Notes under the pieces: generated by a model
The model's database searches: none
The model's input: the letters and a program-made list of their open reading frames with translations, nothing else
What the model was told of the DNA's origin: nothing
From: Kingdonia uniflora
Lineage: Eukaryota > Streptophyta > Magnoliopsida > Ranunculales > Circaeasteraceae
Assembly (NCBI GenBank): GCA_014058105.1
Contig: JACGCM010001538.1
Coordinates: 1 to 64,000, forward strand
DNA: 64,000 bases
Direction of reading: 5' to 3'
Translations under genes and position numbers: made by a program
Part shown: piece by piece, positions 46,308 to 56,518 of the stretch
Layout: each line of letters starts with the position of its first letter
Numbering within the stretch: position 1 is the stretch's first letter

Positions 46308-46680
46308 GTACTGCTTGTGTTGGATGCCATTAAACTCTAATGAAGTTATGGTCAACTGTGATGAATGCAGATATTGGTATATTTCAATTATTATTTTTTC
46401 TTTTTTTGTTGACATGGGCTCACTTGATTAACTAAAGTCTAAACTATGTGACTATAATCCTGTATATAAGCATCTGCAGCAACTAATCAAATTTAACTAA
46501 AATAATGTCATTTGAAAATCTTTTAATCTAACTATATATGTTGTTCACTCCGGGTTCCATCCGCGGTGCATTGGAATTACCGAACAGGAAGTCAAAAGAG
46601 TAAAAAGCCATACTTGTAACTCTTGTTTGCCTGAAGATGGTGATGATGTAGTCCCATACACTCCTTTGAGTGGGGCAGAG
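46308..46680 (+). other. PHD finger exons 3 and 4 with defective acceptor
   Basis: Exon 3 (46308-46376) has a normal acceptor (GATATGTAG) and donor (GTATAT). It supplies zinc ligands C, C, C, C in YCLCWMPLNSNEVMVNCDEC. Exon 4 (46554-46680) completes the finger with W-FHPRCIGIT, H and C, and CNSC, ending at GTAAGC. The acceptor expected at 46552-46553 reads GG after a pyrimidine tract (TTGTTCACTCC). All eight zinc ligands are present, so the module was under selection until recently. Confidence 0.7.
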
Positions 46681-47315
46681 GTAAGCTTATTTCTTCGAGC
46701 TATTAAGATGAGGACTTTTACTAAACACAGTCTTTTCTTGATTATTTGCTTGCTAATTTCTACCCGAAGCTTTTGTGTACATTTGTATTCTAATTATATC
46801 TAGGTTTATGCTTTAACTAGGAGTTGCTTAGTATGAGAGGACTAAAACAGGTTTCTCTGGTTTCTAACAATGGAGATTGTTTTGGGTACTTGGTACGTAA
46901 TTCCTCCAATTTAATTTCTTTATAAATTTCATGCACAAAATAAAATAAGTGAAAAAGAGCACAATTATATTAGGACCTTTTGCTGAGATGAAAACCCTAG
47001 TTTAACTTTGTACTTATAAATCAAAATAGGATTATCATCTGCCACAACAATATATATGAAATTATACTATAGTCAAGGAAGTAAACTCTAGCTTCTCAAC
47101 TAATTTTACACGCCAAGTTGAAAAGAAATTAGTGGCCCGCCCCTTAGTTCCCTTAAAAGCCCTTACTTACAGTTTGCTTGGAATCAAAGGAAAGGCACAT
47201 GCAATATTATCTTTCGAAGAATGCAACTCGGTCTAAAGATGAAGAGTTTTAATGCTTTTGTTGTGCTATATTAATTTGAACTGGAATCGTAATATTTTAA
47301 ACTGTATAAAAGCAG

Positions 47316-47429
47316 GTAATGACCAAGGAGCAGGAGGAGAAAGAGGTAGTGGAGGTGGAGGAGGTGGAGAAGAAGGAGATGGTGGTGGATGAGGATGCAC
47401 CAAACACAAACGAAACCGAAGCTAGTTGA
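47316..47429 (+). other. Exon 5, acidic C-terminal tail
   Basis: After the acceptor TAAAAGCAG the phase-0 frame reads VMTKEQEEKEVVEVEEVEKK and ends ETEAS before TGA at 47427. Glutamate repeats arise from a GAGGTGGAG-rich microsatellite, so length may vary between alleles. Confidence 0.6.
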
Positions 47430-48086
47430 GGATTCGAATTAAAAACAATCAGAGACCTGGGACGGCAACAGAAAGGCCTGGACTAAAGTAAACTCCTCTG
47501 CATTCAAGGGCTAGACTGATAAGACTTTTCATTGTGAGTTATTCCCCTTCAGTTGTCAGTTGAGACTTTCTATATTGGTTATCGGTCTAGACCATTTCAT
47601 TGTTACGGTGGTGAATGGTTATGCAATTCTATGCGGGATATATTTGATAAGCTTTATTTTTGAATCATCTTTCGACAAGTATTACATGTAGTTTTATACA
47701 TATAATTGTTGCGGTCGTAGTTGAATGAGAACCAAATGACTGAATTTTTCTTGATCGCTGCCTGGGCTTAAAAAAGTTTCCTTCTAACAAAGCTTAGGAG
47801 TTAGACTGCAGTCAAGTTTGTTAATCCTTTAGAGCAGCTCCTTAGAAGCTACTTCTGTATTTGCAGCTGCAAATTCAGCTGGAATTGCAGTATACGTAAA
47901 TTTCAGCTGGCTGCATATTCATTTGGAGGGGTTTTCCATTTCTTTTTCTTCTTCTTTTTCGTGACTTGAAAACAAAATAAAAATGATATTCTTCCATTCT
48001 TTGATATTTCTGTGTTCTTAAGTGATTGACTAAGAAGGGTGATTCTCATTTTGAGGAGTAGTACCAACATTTCCTTATATAACTGC
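47430..48086 (+). other. 3' flank and probable 3' UTR of the BAH-PHD gene
   Basis: No ORF. T-rich sequence with possible polyadenylation-type words near 47640-47670. It ends at the chromovirus insertion. Confidence 0.4.
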
Positions 48087-48505
48087 TGACACGGACCAAC
48101 TTAAACTCAAGCTTGGCACGTGCGGCACTCGAGACACCTGTCCCAAGTAAGCCTAATTACTCTTCTTTATCAATCGTTTAGCAACACAACATCGCAAAAC
48201 ATCACATAATCTCAACGCAACACAAACACTGTACAAAGGGTCTTTGAAGGCATCATTTCATTCATATATCAACAACTATTACAAAGCACTATTACAAGCT
48301 TAAATTCCTTCTTGGGTGTATTGAATACAAGTCCTCTACATATATAGCAAAATGGAAAACAACTAAGTTCTAAAAGGAAACATCAAAAGTGGAGACAAAG
48401 CGTACTCCCCATTTTTCCTAAGCTAACCTTTACAAAAATAAATGAAAATTTGTACATAGCTTTCTTACAACCTAAATATACTATTTACAAAGCCTGGGCG
48501 TCACA
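48087..48505 (-). repeat. 3' LTR of the chromovirus
   Basis: It pairs with 53226-53644; most differences are C/T or G/A transitions, as expected for methylated DNA. It is followed by CTCTCTCCCACTC, the reverse of a polypurine tract. Confidence 0.9.
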
Positions 48506-48606
48506 CTCTCTCCCACTCAGCTTGGAGACGCCCTCGTCGACTTTTTCTTCTGCTTCCAGATCTGCTTATTCTCTTTCCTCTCTCGCTTGGCCTCAATCTT
48601 CCTTAG

Positions 48607-49799
48607 TCAGACCAGAAGGGGATGATAATCTTGGTGCTCCCAGCTGGCTTCTGTATCTGGAAAATTCTTCCACTTCACAAGGTACTCGTAGACTTCCTCT
48701 TTGGTGTCAACATGGGTCACTCTGTGATCAAGAACACTCTCTGGAACTTGGCTTGAGTTGACTGGCTTGAGCGGAACATGAGGCCTGACAGTACTTCTGC
48801 TTGGATCTTCCTTGTCTTGGTGGTAAGGCTTTAGAGCACTGGCATGGAACACTGGATGGATGAAGCGAAGGTGGGATGGTACTGAAGCTTGTAGGAAACC
48901 TTCCCAACTTTCCCAATGATCGGCATCAGACCGATGTACTTGGATACTAGCCCTTGGTGTATTCTGCCACCTCGGTGCTTGAGATGGGATCTCTTGATCC
49001 GAATAAGGTCCCCAACTTTAAAATGATCTGGTCGTCTCTTTTGATCGACCCACTTCTTCATTCTGGCTGACGCTTTCTCCAGATAGGCCCGAGCAATATC
49101 GGTATTTCTCTACCATTCCTTTGCAAACTGGTAGGCTCTCAGAACACTTCCTTTGTAATCGAAGGCCACTGTGTGCGACAGCATGAGAGGCTACTGTCCC
49201 AACAGCATCTCAGAAGGACTCTTGTTGGTGGAGGAACTCTTCTGTACATTAAAGCAAAACTGTGCAATATCTAGGAGTTCGGCCCAGTCCTTCTTGTTCA
49301 CCTTGACAAAGTGTCGGAGGTACTCTTCTAACATTGCATTAAAGCATTCTGTCTGACCATCTGATTGCGGATGGTTACTGGTTGAGAAGTTGAGAGTGGA
49401 TCACAGTAATCTAAATACTTCCCTCCAAAACTTCCTAGTGAATCTCAGATCTCTATCGCTGACAATGTCCTTTGGCACGCCCCAATACTTAACGATGTGC
49501 TTCACAAAGAGACGCGCTATTTTCTCTGTCGTACAAACAATTGGAGTTGGAATGAATGTTGCATACTTAGAGAATCGGTCGATGATCACGAGATTGGAAC
49601 CATATCCTTTAGTCTTGGGTAATCCAGAGATAAAGTCCAGAGAGACACTTTCCCAAGGTCGTGTCGGTACAGGAAGTGGTTCCAGCAGTCCAAGTGGCAA
49701 ATCCCGATCAACTTTGTATTGCTGGCAAATGTGACAAGTCCGCGTATAATCCATCACTTCGTTTTGATCATTTGGCCAATAGTAACCTCTGTGCAGCAA
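48607..49799 (-). pseudogene. Chromovirus integrase with C-terminal chromodomain
   Basis: Frame 49799-49401 has HRGYYWPNDQNEVMDYTRTC HICQ zinc-binding residues, the first catalytic aspartate in ESVSLDFISGLP, and KDIVSDRDLRFTRKFW with the second. The glutamate region near 49350 is in a broken part. Frame 49061-48831 has VGDLIRIKRSHLKHR and KVGKVSYKLQYHP of the GPY/F-like region. Frame 48852-48607 carries a chromodomain: VLDHRVTHVDTKEEVYEYLV, KWKNFPDTEASWE. The chromodomain is thought to target integration to heterochromatin. Stops and shifts join the three parts imperfectly. Confidence 0.85.
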
Positions 49800-49940
49800 G
49801 GATAGTGTTCTTCGCCAACCCGGATGGCCTGCCCAAAGAGTATCATGACACTCCTTTATCAGCTCCCTTCGTAGTCCTGCGAACTGAGGAACATAAATCC
49901 GCTGTCCCTTCGTGTATAAAAGACCATCATCTACCCAAAA

Positions 49941-50480
49941 CTATTTTATCTTCCCCTGTTTCACCAAATTAATAATGGCCTGGGTCTGAGTATCCAGCGC
50001 TAACCCTTCGTGGATCCTATCTTGAATAGTGCTGGAAACATAAGAGTGAAATTGTTCGGCAGCTGTAAAGATGGCCGCAAGTTCAGCCTTACGGCTTAAT
50101 GCATCCGGCACATTGTTCATCCTCCCTGGCTTGTGCTCGAGATCCAAATCAAACTCGGCTAGAAACTCTTGCCAACGAGCCTGCTTTGAGGTCAACTTCT
50201 TCTGTGTAAGGAAATGGCTTGCCGCACTGTTATCGGTCTTCACCAGAACCATCATTCCCAACAGATAGTGTCGCCATACTCGCAAACAATGCACAATAGC
50301 TAAGAGTTCCTTCTGCTGGGCTGAATACCTCCTCTCTGTATCATTCAGCTTCCTGCTCTCGTATGTCACCGGATGTCCCTCTTGTAACAATACCCCACCG
50401 ATAGCAAAATCAGATACATCGGTATGTACCTCAAATAGCTTGGAAATATATGGCAAGGCTAGGACTGGATTGGTAATCAC
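49941..50480 (-). pseudogene. Chromovirus RNase H
   Basis: The frame reads ALPYISKLFEVHTDVSDFAI, GGVLLQEGHPVTYESRKLND, RYSAQQKELLAIVHCLRVWR, VLVKTDNSAASHFLTQKKLT and LEHKPGRMNNVPDALSRK. Expected acidic residues are visible; the first motif has DVSD for the usual DASD. A TAA at about 50512 (a glutamine codon in relatives) separates it from RT. Confidence 0.85.
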
Positions 50481-50513
50481 CGCATGCTTCAGGTCGTCAA
50501 AGGCTGCTTGACA

Positions 50514-51299
50514 TTACTCAGGCCAAGACCAAGATAGGTCCTTCTTGAGAAGATCTGTAAGGGGTGCCACGTGTTTCGAATACCCTTCAACGAACTTGCG
50601 GTAGTAGTTCACGAGGCTAAGAAAGAAATGCACCTCTGTAACCTTCGTAGGATCTCTCCAGTCCTCAATGGCGCAGACCTTTTCCATATCCATACAGATC
50701 TGTCCTCCACCAATAACATGTCCAAGAAATATAACTTGTTCCTGCGCGAACGAGCATTTCTCCAACTTGACATATAGGTGGTTATGTCGCAAGACTTGGA
50801 ATACCAGGCAAAAATGCTCAAGATGCTCTTCCATAGTGTGGCTGTATATAACAATATCATCCAGATACACCACCACAAAATTGTCGATATATTTCTGGAA
50901 GAGCTCATTCATAAGAGTACAGAAAGTTGCAGGAGCGTTGGTCAGGCCGAATGGCATGACAAGAAATTTATATGCCCCATACAGAGTGGAACAAGTCGTC
51001 TTCAGTTCGTCTCCGACAATAATCCTGACCTGATAGTAACCCGATCTCAAATCAAGTTTAGAGAAGTACTTCGTAGATGTAAACTGGTCAAACAAGTCAG
51101 TAATGAGCGGTATCGGATACTTGTTCTTCACCGTTACCTTGTTCAGGGCTCGATAGTCGACAAATAATCGTAGGCTTTCATCTTGTTTCTTCTGAAATAA
51201 GACCGGGGCACCATATGATGCCTTTGAGGGGAGAATAAAGCCCGATTCCAATAATCCATCAAGCTGTTTCTGAAGCTCTGCTAGTTCAGGCGGACTCAT
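50514..51299 (-). pseudogene. Chromovirus reverse transcriptase
   Basis: The 261-residue open frame has the series [75 protein letters not shown] and the catalytic [13 protein letters not shown]. The whole palm region is open. A TAG directly upstream (near 51310) uncouples it from protease. It would produce the element cDNA. Confidence 0.9.
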
Positions 51300-51400
51300 T
51301 CTCTATGGCCCTTTCGCAGGAGGCTTGGTTCCAGGAACTAACTCAATCTGATGATCGATAGGCCTTCGTGGAGGTAACACCTTTGGTAATTCTTTCGGCA

Positions 51401-52123
51401 TCACACCCTTGAATTCGTAAGTACCCGGGAGACTTCCGTCGGCTGGGTATCATGATTCTGATCATCCGGCTTTAACTGTAAGGTTGCAAGGTAAGTCAAC
51501 TCCCCTCGCCTCAGTCCCTTCTCCAACTGAAGAGCTGATAATAGTCTGCCCTCATCTTTCTGCGTGGACATCTGTATGATTGAGGGATTGTCACCAAAAA
51601 TCCCTAAAGAGTTGACAAACGGCATCGGCACGACCTTGTGGTAGCGGAGAAAGTCCATTCCCATGATAATTTTGAAATTATCCAATATCACGGCTAGAAG
51701 GTTAACCCTTCCGCTCCACTGTCCAATCTTAACCGGAACCATCTTGGCAATACCCTGTATCGGCATCGCGGCGGAGTTGACAGCTTTCATCCGGCTAGAA
51801 TCTTTTACCAAACGCAGTCCCAACTGGTTCGCTTCCTGAATAGCGATAAAGCTATGGGTAACACCTGTATCAACCATCGCCAAAGTGTTCTGCCCATTAA
51901 TAGTGAGGTCCACGTACATGAGTCCCTTCTTAGGCTTAACCTCTTGTACTTGTGTGTTCATGGCATTACACAAATAAAGAGAACCCATATGAGTTTTACC
52001 ACCATCATTTTCCTGAGTTGTGTCATTGGCTTGATCTCCTTGGGACGCCATTAGAGCATTCATGGCCGTCTTCTGAGGACACTGATAGGCTTTGTGGTTC
52101 CCTCCACAAAGAAAATACTTCAA
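51401..52123 (-). pseudogene. Chromovirus zinc knuckle and protease
   Basis: The frame starts with a zinc-knuckle relict (MKYFLCGGNHKAYQCPQKTA) and contains the protease active site NTLAMVDTGVTHSFIAIQEA, with DTGV where most elements have DTGA, followed by LLAVILDNFKIIMGMDFLRY. The first cysteine of the knuckle has become tyrosine. Upstream, stops near 52125-52380 separate it from gag. Confidence 0.8.
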
Positions 52124-52389
52124 GTTCCCAAGACGTCCTTGAAACTTGGGCGATGAGGAAGCGCCACCATTGTTACGTTACCTGTGGTACTCCCTCCCAT
52201 AATTGGAACTCGAGGCACCACCTGTACTTGCTCCCCCACTTCTGCCCTGGCCATGACCTTGGTCTCACCCACTTCTAGCTTGGTACCCACCATTCTTGCC
52301 CTTATTGTAGTTATGAACTGCATAGGGGTGTAGTCGTTGATGCGCTCGGCAGAGGCCATTGCGGAGGCCAAATCTTGAACCCGTTGACT

Positions 52390-53034
52390 TTACAGTTCAT
52401 TTTGGATCCAGGGTTTCAGACCTTCCAAGAAACAAAACAACTTATCCTTTTCAAACATGTCGCGGATATCTAACATCAAGGCAGAGAACCGTTTCACATA
52501 CTCACGGATGTTGTTGGCTTGCTTAAGTTGTCTTAAACTCCTCCGAGCAATAAACTCAACATTCTCAGGCAAGAACTGATTCTTCAGCTCTTTCTTCAAG
52601 TCATCCCACGTTCCAATGGTACAGTGACCACTCTGGATCTCAGCATACTTGGTGCGCCACCATAGTTTAGCATCGCCGGTGAGGTACATGGTAGCCATCG
52701 ACACCTTTGCACCTTCGCTATCAAGCCTGACCACATTGAAGTACGTCTCCATATCAAAAAGGAAGTTCTCTACCTCCTTTGCTTCTCTCGCTCCCTTGTA
52801 CGCCTTGGGTTCGGGGACCTTGATCCTGGGCCGGTCCATACCGCCGTCCAAAGGTGTTGGTTTTCCATTTCCAACAACCTTTACTAAGAGATTTACCTTC
52901 GAGAAAGGTTCATCCATCTGATCCAGAAGAGTAGCTATATTCTCTTCAACCACTCCTTCTAACGAAACGAGACGTTCGCCCATATGGGCTTGATCGTTTG
53001 AGAAACCGTCCAATCGTTCCTCCAAAGTTGTCAC
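52390..53034 (-). pseudogene. Chromovirus gag
   Basis: The frame opens MTTLEERLDGFSNDQAHMGE, a coiled-coil-like region, and then has the retrotransposon gag core: VENFLFDMETYFNVVRLDSE, MYLTGDAKLWWRTKYAEIQS, LKNQFLPENVEFIARRSLRQ and IREYVKRFSALMLDIRD. It ends in a TAA after WIQNEL. A further coding piece upstream (about 53190-53040) is separated by a stop, so the real start was earlier. It assembles the virus-like particle; this copy is broken. Confidence 0.85.
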
Positions 53035-53225
53035 CTGATCGATAATCCCACTTAGAGCTTACATCTTTTCCTCAAATTAGTCCAACCGTGTTCGGGTATT
53101 CAAGGGCCTGGGATTAATGGGTGGTCCTCCCACATGTGGGGCAAGGACCTGGGCGGGGTCAGTAGCATTCGGACCCTCCGCCATTGCAACTGGATCGCTT
53201 TTAACTAGATCGCTCTAATACCAAC

Positions 53226-53644
53226 TGACACGGACCAACTTAAACTCAAGCTTGGCACGTGTGGCACTCGAGACACCTGTCCCAAGTAAGCCTAATTACT
53301 CTTCTCTATCAATCATTTAGCAACAAAATATTGCAAAATATTACATAATCTCAACGCAACACAAACACTGTATAAAGGGTCATTGAAGGTATCATTTCAT
53401 TCATATATCAACAACTATTACAAAGCACTATTACAAGCTTAAATTCCTTCTTGGGTGTATTGGATACAAGTCCTCTACATATATAGCAAAATGGAAAATA
53501 ACTAAGTTCTAAAAGGAAACATCAAAAGTGGAGACGAAGCGTACTCCCCCTTTTTCCTAAGCTAACCTTTACAAAAATAAATGAAAATTTGTACATAGCT
53601 TTCTTACAACCTAAGGATACTATTTACAAAGCCTGGGCATCACA
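53226..53644 (-). repeat. 5' LTR of the chromovirus
   Basis: It pairs with 48087-48505; the primer site lies just left of it on the plus strand (about 53208-53225). Confidence 0.9.
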
Positions 53645-53649
53645 ATTGC

Positions 53650-54130
53650 GCTAGTACTACCCTTGGTTCGCCACGGTGAATACGTCGACGCGCCTTAGGC
53701 AATACCTTTGTGGCTCACCACGGATGAGAATTTTACTTGACCATAAGTTGCGTGTCTTCGGCACTACATCATATGATTTTATTGCCATTCTTAGCCTAAA
53801 ATCTCCTACTCGATACCTTAATACCCATGCCTCCCTCATATATTGACCTTCTAATATATATTAGGCTCTTAGCAGAGGTGGCTATTCCCGCTTTTAAGCA
53901 ACTTAATATTTTTATCAACATATTCAAAATGTAGATCCCCCTAAGCTTATCCGATTCGATTCATTTTTCCTTTTACACTTCAATGTTCTTTCAATCCAAA
54001 GGTTTTCCTGAGTATCAATAGGTTGATATGCCATGTATTATTGTTGGTGTAGTATCTGCGTCTTTTTGTTTACATTATAAACCCTAACACCTCAAAGACT
54101 TGGCATTTTAGTAACAACCATTAGTATCAA
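53650..54130. other. Non-coding, third copy of the GCGCC repeat
   Basis: CTAGTACTACCC, CGTCGACGCGCCTTAGGC and GTGTCTTCGGCACTAC (53652-53766) resemble the repeats at 22206-22320 and 22818-22870. Nothing else is recognised. Confidence 0.4.
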
Positions 54131-54512
54131 TGATGTGAATCATCTCTCATGATCGTTTCTCACAAGTCAACGAACTATTTATATTTATGTTCTTTTGATT
54201 CAAGCCTTTCTGCTAGAGATGCTTATTAGGGAGTTCCTAATTAACCAACACAAGGTTAAGATGGTACTTTTCCCAGTTTCTAGAATATTTATAATTAGGG
54301 TTTCCACCCCCTTATGTTCTATAAAAGGGAGGCTAGGTTCTCTATTTTATTAAGTTGTTGAACTTGATGATTTGAAGTAAATTCAGTTTAAGCTTTTGTT
54401 TAGTTTTGAATTGAAGTTAGTTTTGTGTTTTAGTGTTAGTAAAAATCTTAATTCTAATTAGGTTAACGTTTATCAATCCGAATTCTTGTTTCCGTGACTC
54501 AGATTTACGTTA
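54131..54512 (+). repeat. 5' LTR of the small element
   Basis: It starts at TGATGTG. The TATA box TATAAAAG is at 54320-54327. The end is placed by the start of the primer site and by comparison with the right copy, with a few bases of uncertainty. Confidence 0.8.
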
Positions 54513-54636
54513 AATTGGTACCAGAGCTAACAACATTTTGTGAGAATATTTTTTTAACACCAACTGCTACAGTGATTTCGGACAACTGCAACAGTGATTT
54601 GCGACTGCTATAGTGATTTCTGCATTTTCGATCCCT

Positions 54637-55149
54637 ATGGCACCCCTAATAAATGCTCAAATTGCATGACAAGTCGCCGATTTGAACAACAAAGTCAGTG
54701 GATACGACGAATTGTTCTAAAAGCTCGAAGTGATCGACGAATTGCTTAAAAAGCTCGAAGTAATCGACGAATTGTCTAACAAGCTCAACCGGTTTATGGA
54801 GTCAATTATTTTAGGTACTCTCCAAATCCCTACCCAACAGGTAACGACGACGAATACGTCACCAATGGAGATTTTTCCGCCTATTTACGATGACTATTCC
54901 GAAGTTGTTGAAGTTGCAAAAAAGATCAAAAATGGGATCGAAAAGGCTGCCGGTTTGAAATCCCTAAATAGCATAATCATCGGCGATTTGCCGGTAAAAG
55001 AAACTTCACACATGTCCAACCAGGCTCTTAGGAATCTTACTTTGATACAAGTTTGTGAATATTTCCCAACCGAATATTGTGACGAACCCCCAATATTTGA
55101 CGAGTATCTAGATGATGTCATTGAGAAAAAGTTCGTTGATCCATTTTAG
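54637..55149 (+). pseudogene. Unrecognised coiled-coil-like protein of the small element
   Basis: From ATG at 54637 a frame of about 170 codons runs to TAG at 55147, broken by TGA (54667) and TAA (54718). From 54730 it is open for 139 residues. The N-terminal part has a tandem repeat: KLEVIDELLKKLEVIDELSN, preceded by another degenerate unit, with leucine spacing of a coiled coil. The rest is acidic, with PPIYDDYSEVVEVAKKIK and QVCEYFPTEYCDEPPIFDEY. I do not recognise the family; by position after the primer site it stands where gag would be. No zinc knuckle is seen. Confidence 0.5.
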
Positions 55150-55303
55150 GAGGGTTTTTTAACAAGTTTTGAGAAGTTAATCACAATGTTTTCTTCAGTT
55201 TTAGATGCTGAAAGGATGCTAGTAACAACATGGTACCCCCGCTCTTGGGTAAGACCTTGGGTTACGATAAATTTTGCGGTAGAATTCAAAGTTTGAAGAT
55301 GGG

Positions 55304-56428
55304 TGGTCGAATATAAACCGACGTCTTAAAAGACCCGCAAACGCACGGTGTACCGTTAAGTACAAGGATAAATGGGGTCGTATCCCAAAAGACTTGTGGT
55401 ACGAATTATGTTTCGAGCTACTAATTTTATCCAATAAGAATGAGTTTTGGGTTTTTATAAGTAAAAAAATTAAAATAAAACACAAACTAGAAAAGGTGTT
55501 GATACGATTAAAGAGGAAACCAAGGCATGATTTCACTCCATCCATTATAACCTTGAGATAGTGTACCTAGTTAGAGTATTCACGAATTCCCGTATCGCAT
55601 ATCCTTGGTCAGGTATATGCAATACATCATGAGATAAAATAATTATTGATTGGGAACTACCCATAAAGCAACTTATTCAACCATGGTCCGGTTGATAAGC
55701 ATGGATTATGTTATCTTCTCCATGTTCCTAACCTATCTTGTTATGGCTAAACAAGATGGTTATTTATATTCTTTATTCCTCCTAATCCTAGCTATGGTCA
55801 AGCATAGGATGTAGAAATACGAATATGCAATATTCCGGGATAAAGAGAAAGCAATTTCTCTAACTAAGCTACACAATCTACACTAAGCCTATATTGGGTG
55901 GAGCCTCCTCTAGCCTTGGCTAAGAAGATTAACTACTCATCCCTTTAATCATTGCCATATTACTATTACTACAAAAAAAGTGAAAGACAAGAAAAAGAGA
56001 AGAACAAGAACTTTATTTCTTATTGAACTTTGATTTACACTCTCCAAGATGATCTCTCATGGGTGGGATTCCCCTCCTATTTATAGAGTATTGGAAGAGC
56101 TACTAAATATTACCATTAATATAAAATCCCATAAACAATGCCTAAAATCATACATAGATATTACAACTCATGAGAATAATATCTATATCTAATTCTCTTC
56201 AATGAGCTTCCATACATGGGCCTTTGGTTGACAACTTCAAATGAGAATCATTGTTGGAGTGCATCACCCATGTTCTTCGTTGAAAACTAAAAAAATGTAC
56301 AACTTGTTTATCATGTGACCGATTTTTGTAAATACAAACTAAAATACTATTAGTGTCACATTTATTTAATAAATGACTAGGTAGATATAAATTTAGGAGT
56401 TGTACACGTAAATATTACGTGTTTATCA
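55304..56428 (-). mobile_element. Athila-type solo LTR nested in the small element
   Basis: It is a single 1125-bp LTR of the same family as 9675-10766 and 57515-58622, in minus orientation. On the plus strand it starts TGGTCGAATATAAACC and ends CGTGTTTATCA. Perfect target duplications ATGGG lie at 55299-55303 and 56429-56433. The TATA block CCTCCTATTTATAG is at about 56074-56087. No internal sequence remains, so recombination between LTRs removed it. Confidence 0.95.
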
Positions 56429-56518
56429 ATGGGTAGGCCGCATTAAAGAAGTTTTAGGTTCTATGATATTCCAAAATTTGTCAATTTCGTGGTCAAAATC
56501 TTCAAAAGACGGAGGGTT

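Larger units (their letters stand above)
42032..47429 (+). pseudogene. BAH-PHD chromatin reader, EBS/SHL-like, with two mutated splice sites
   Basis: Five exons (42032-42077, 42174-42489, 46308-46376, 46554-46680, 47316-47429) join in phase to a 223-residue protein, close to the usual 220-240 of plant EBS/SHL proteins. Order: short N-terminus, diverged BAH domain (from GDYILMKSN to FYHLEYTS), PHD finger starting YCLCWMPLNSNEVMVNCDEC and continuing FHPRCIGITEQEV and CNSC, then an acidic tail. Such proteins read H3K4me3/H3K27me3 in the nucleus and repress flowering. The donor after exon 2 reads TTAAGT where GTAAGT is expected, so translation would stop at TAA 42491. The acceptor before exon 4 ends GG, not AG. 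Intron 2 also contains a 2.8-kb LTR element. Probably a pseudogene or a BAH-only gene, unless the two bases are errors. Confidence 0.65.
48087..53644 (-). mobile_element. Ty3/Gypsy chromovirus, complete with LTRs
   Basis: LTRs 48087-48505 and 53226-53644 (419 bp each) begin TGACACGGACC and end TCACA on the plus strand. The flanks are ACTGC (48082-48086) and ATTGC (53645-53649), a 5-bp duplication with one mismatch. The primer site on the minus strand reads TTGGTATTAGAGCGA, initiator-tRNA type. Domain order gag, zinc knuckle, protease, RT, RNase H, integrase, chromodomain identifies a chromovirus. The compact size (5.56 kb) and short LTRs would fit the Reina group, which is an inference. Stops separate the domains, so it is inactive. 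Confidence 0.95.

Noticed and set aside
48607..48852. Chromodomain as a separate host chromatin gene
   Set aside because: It follows integrase on the same strand inside paired LTRs, as in chromoviruses.
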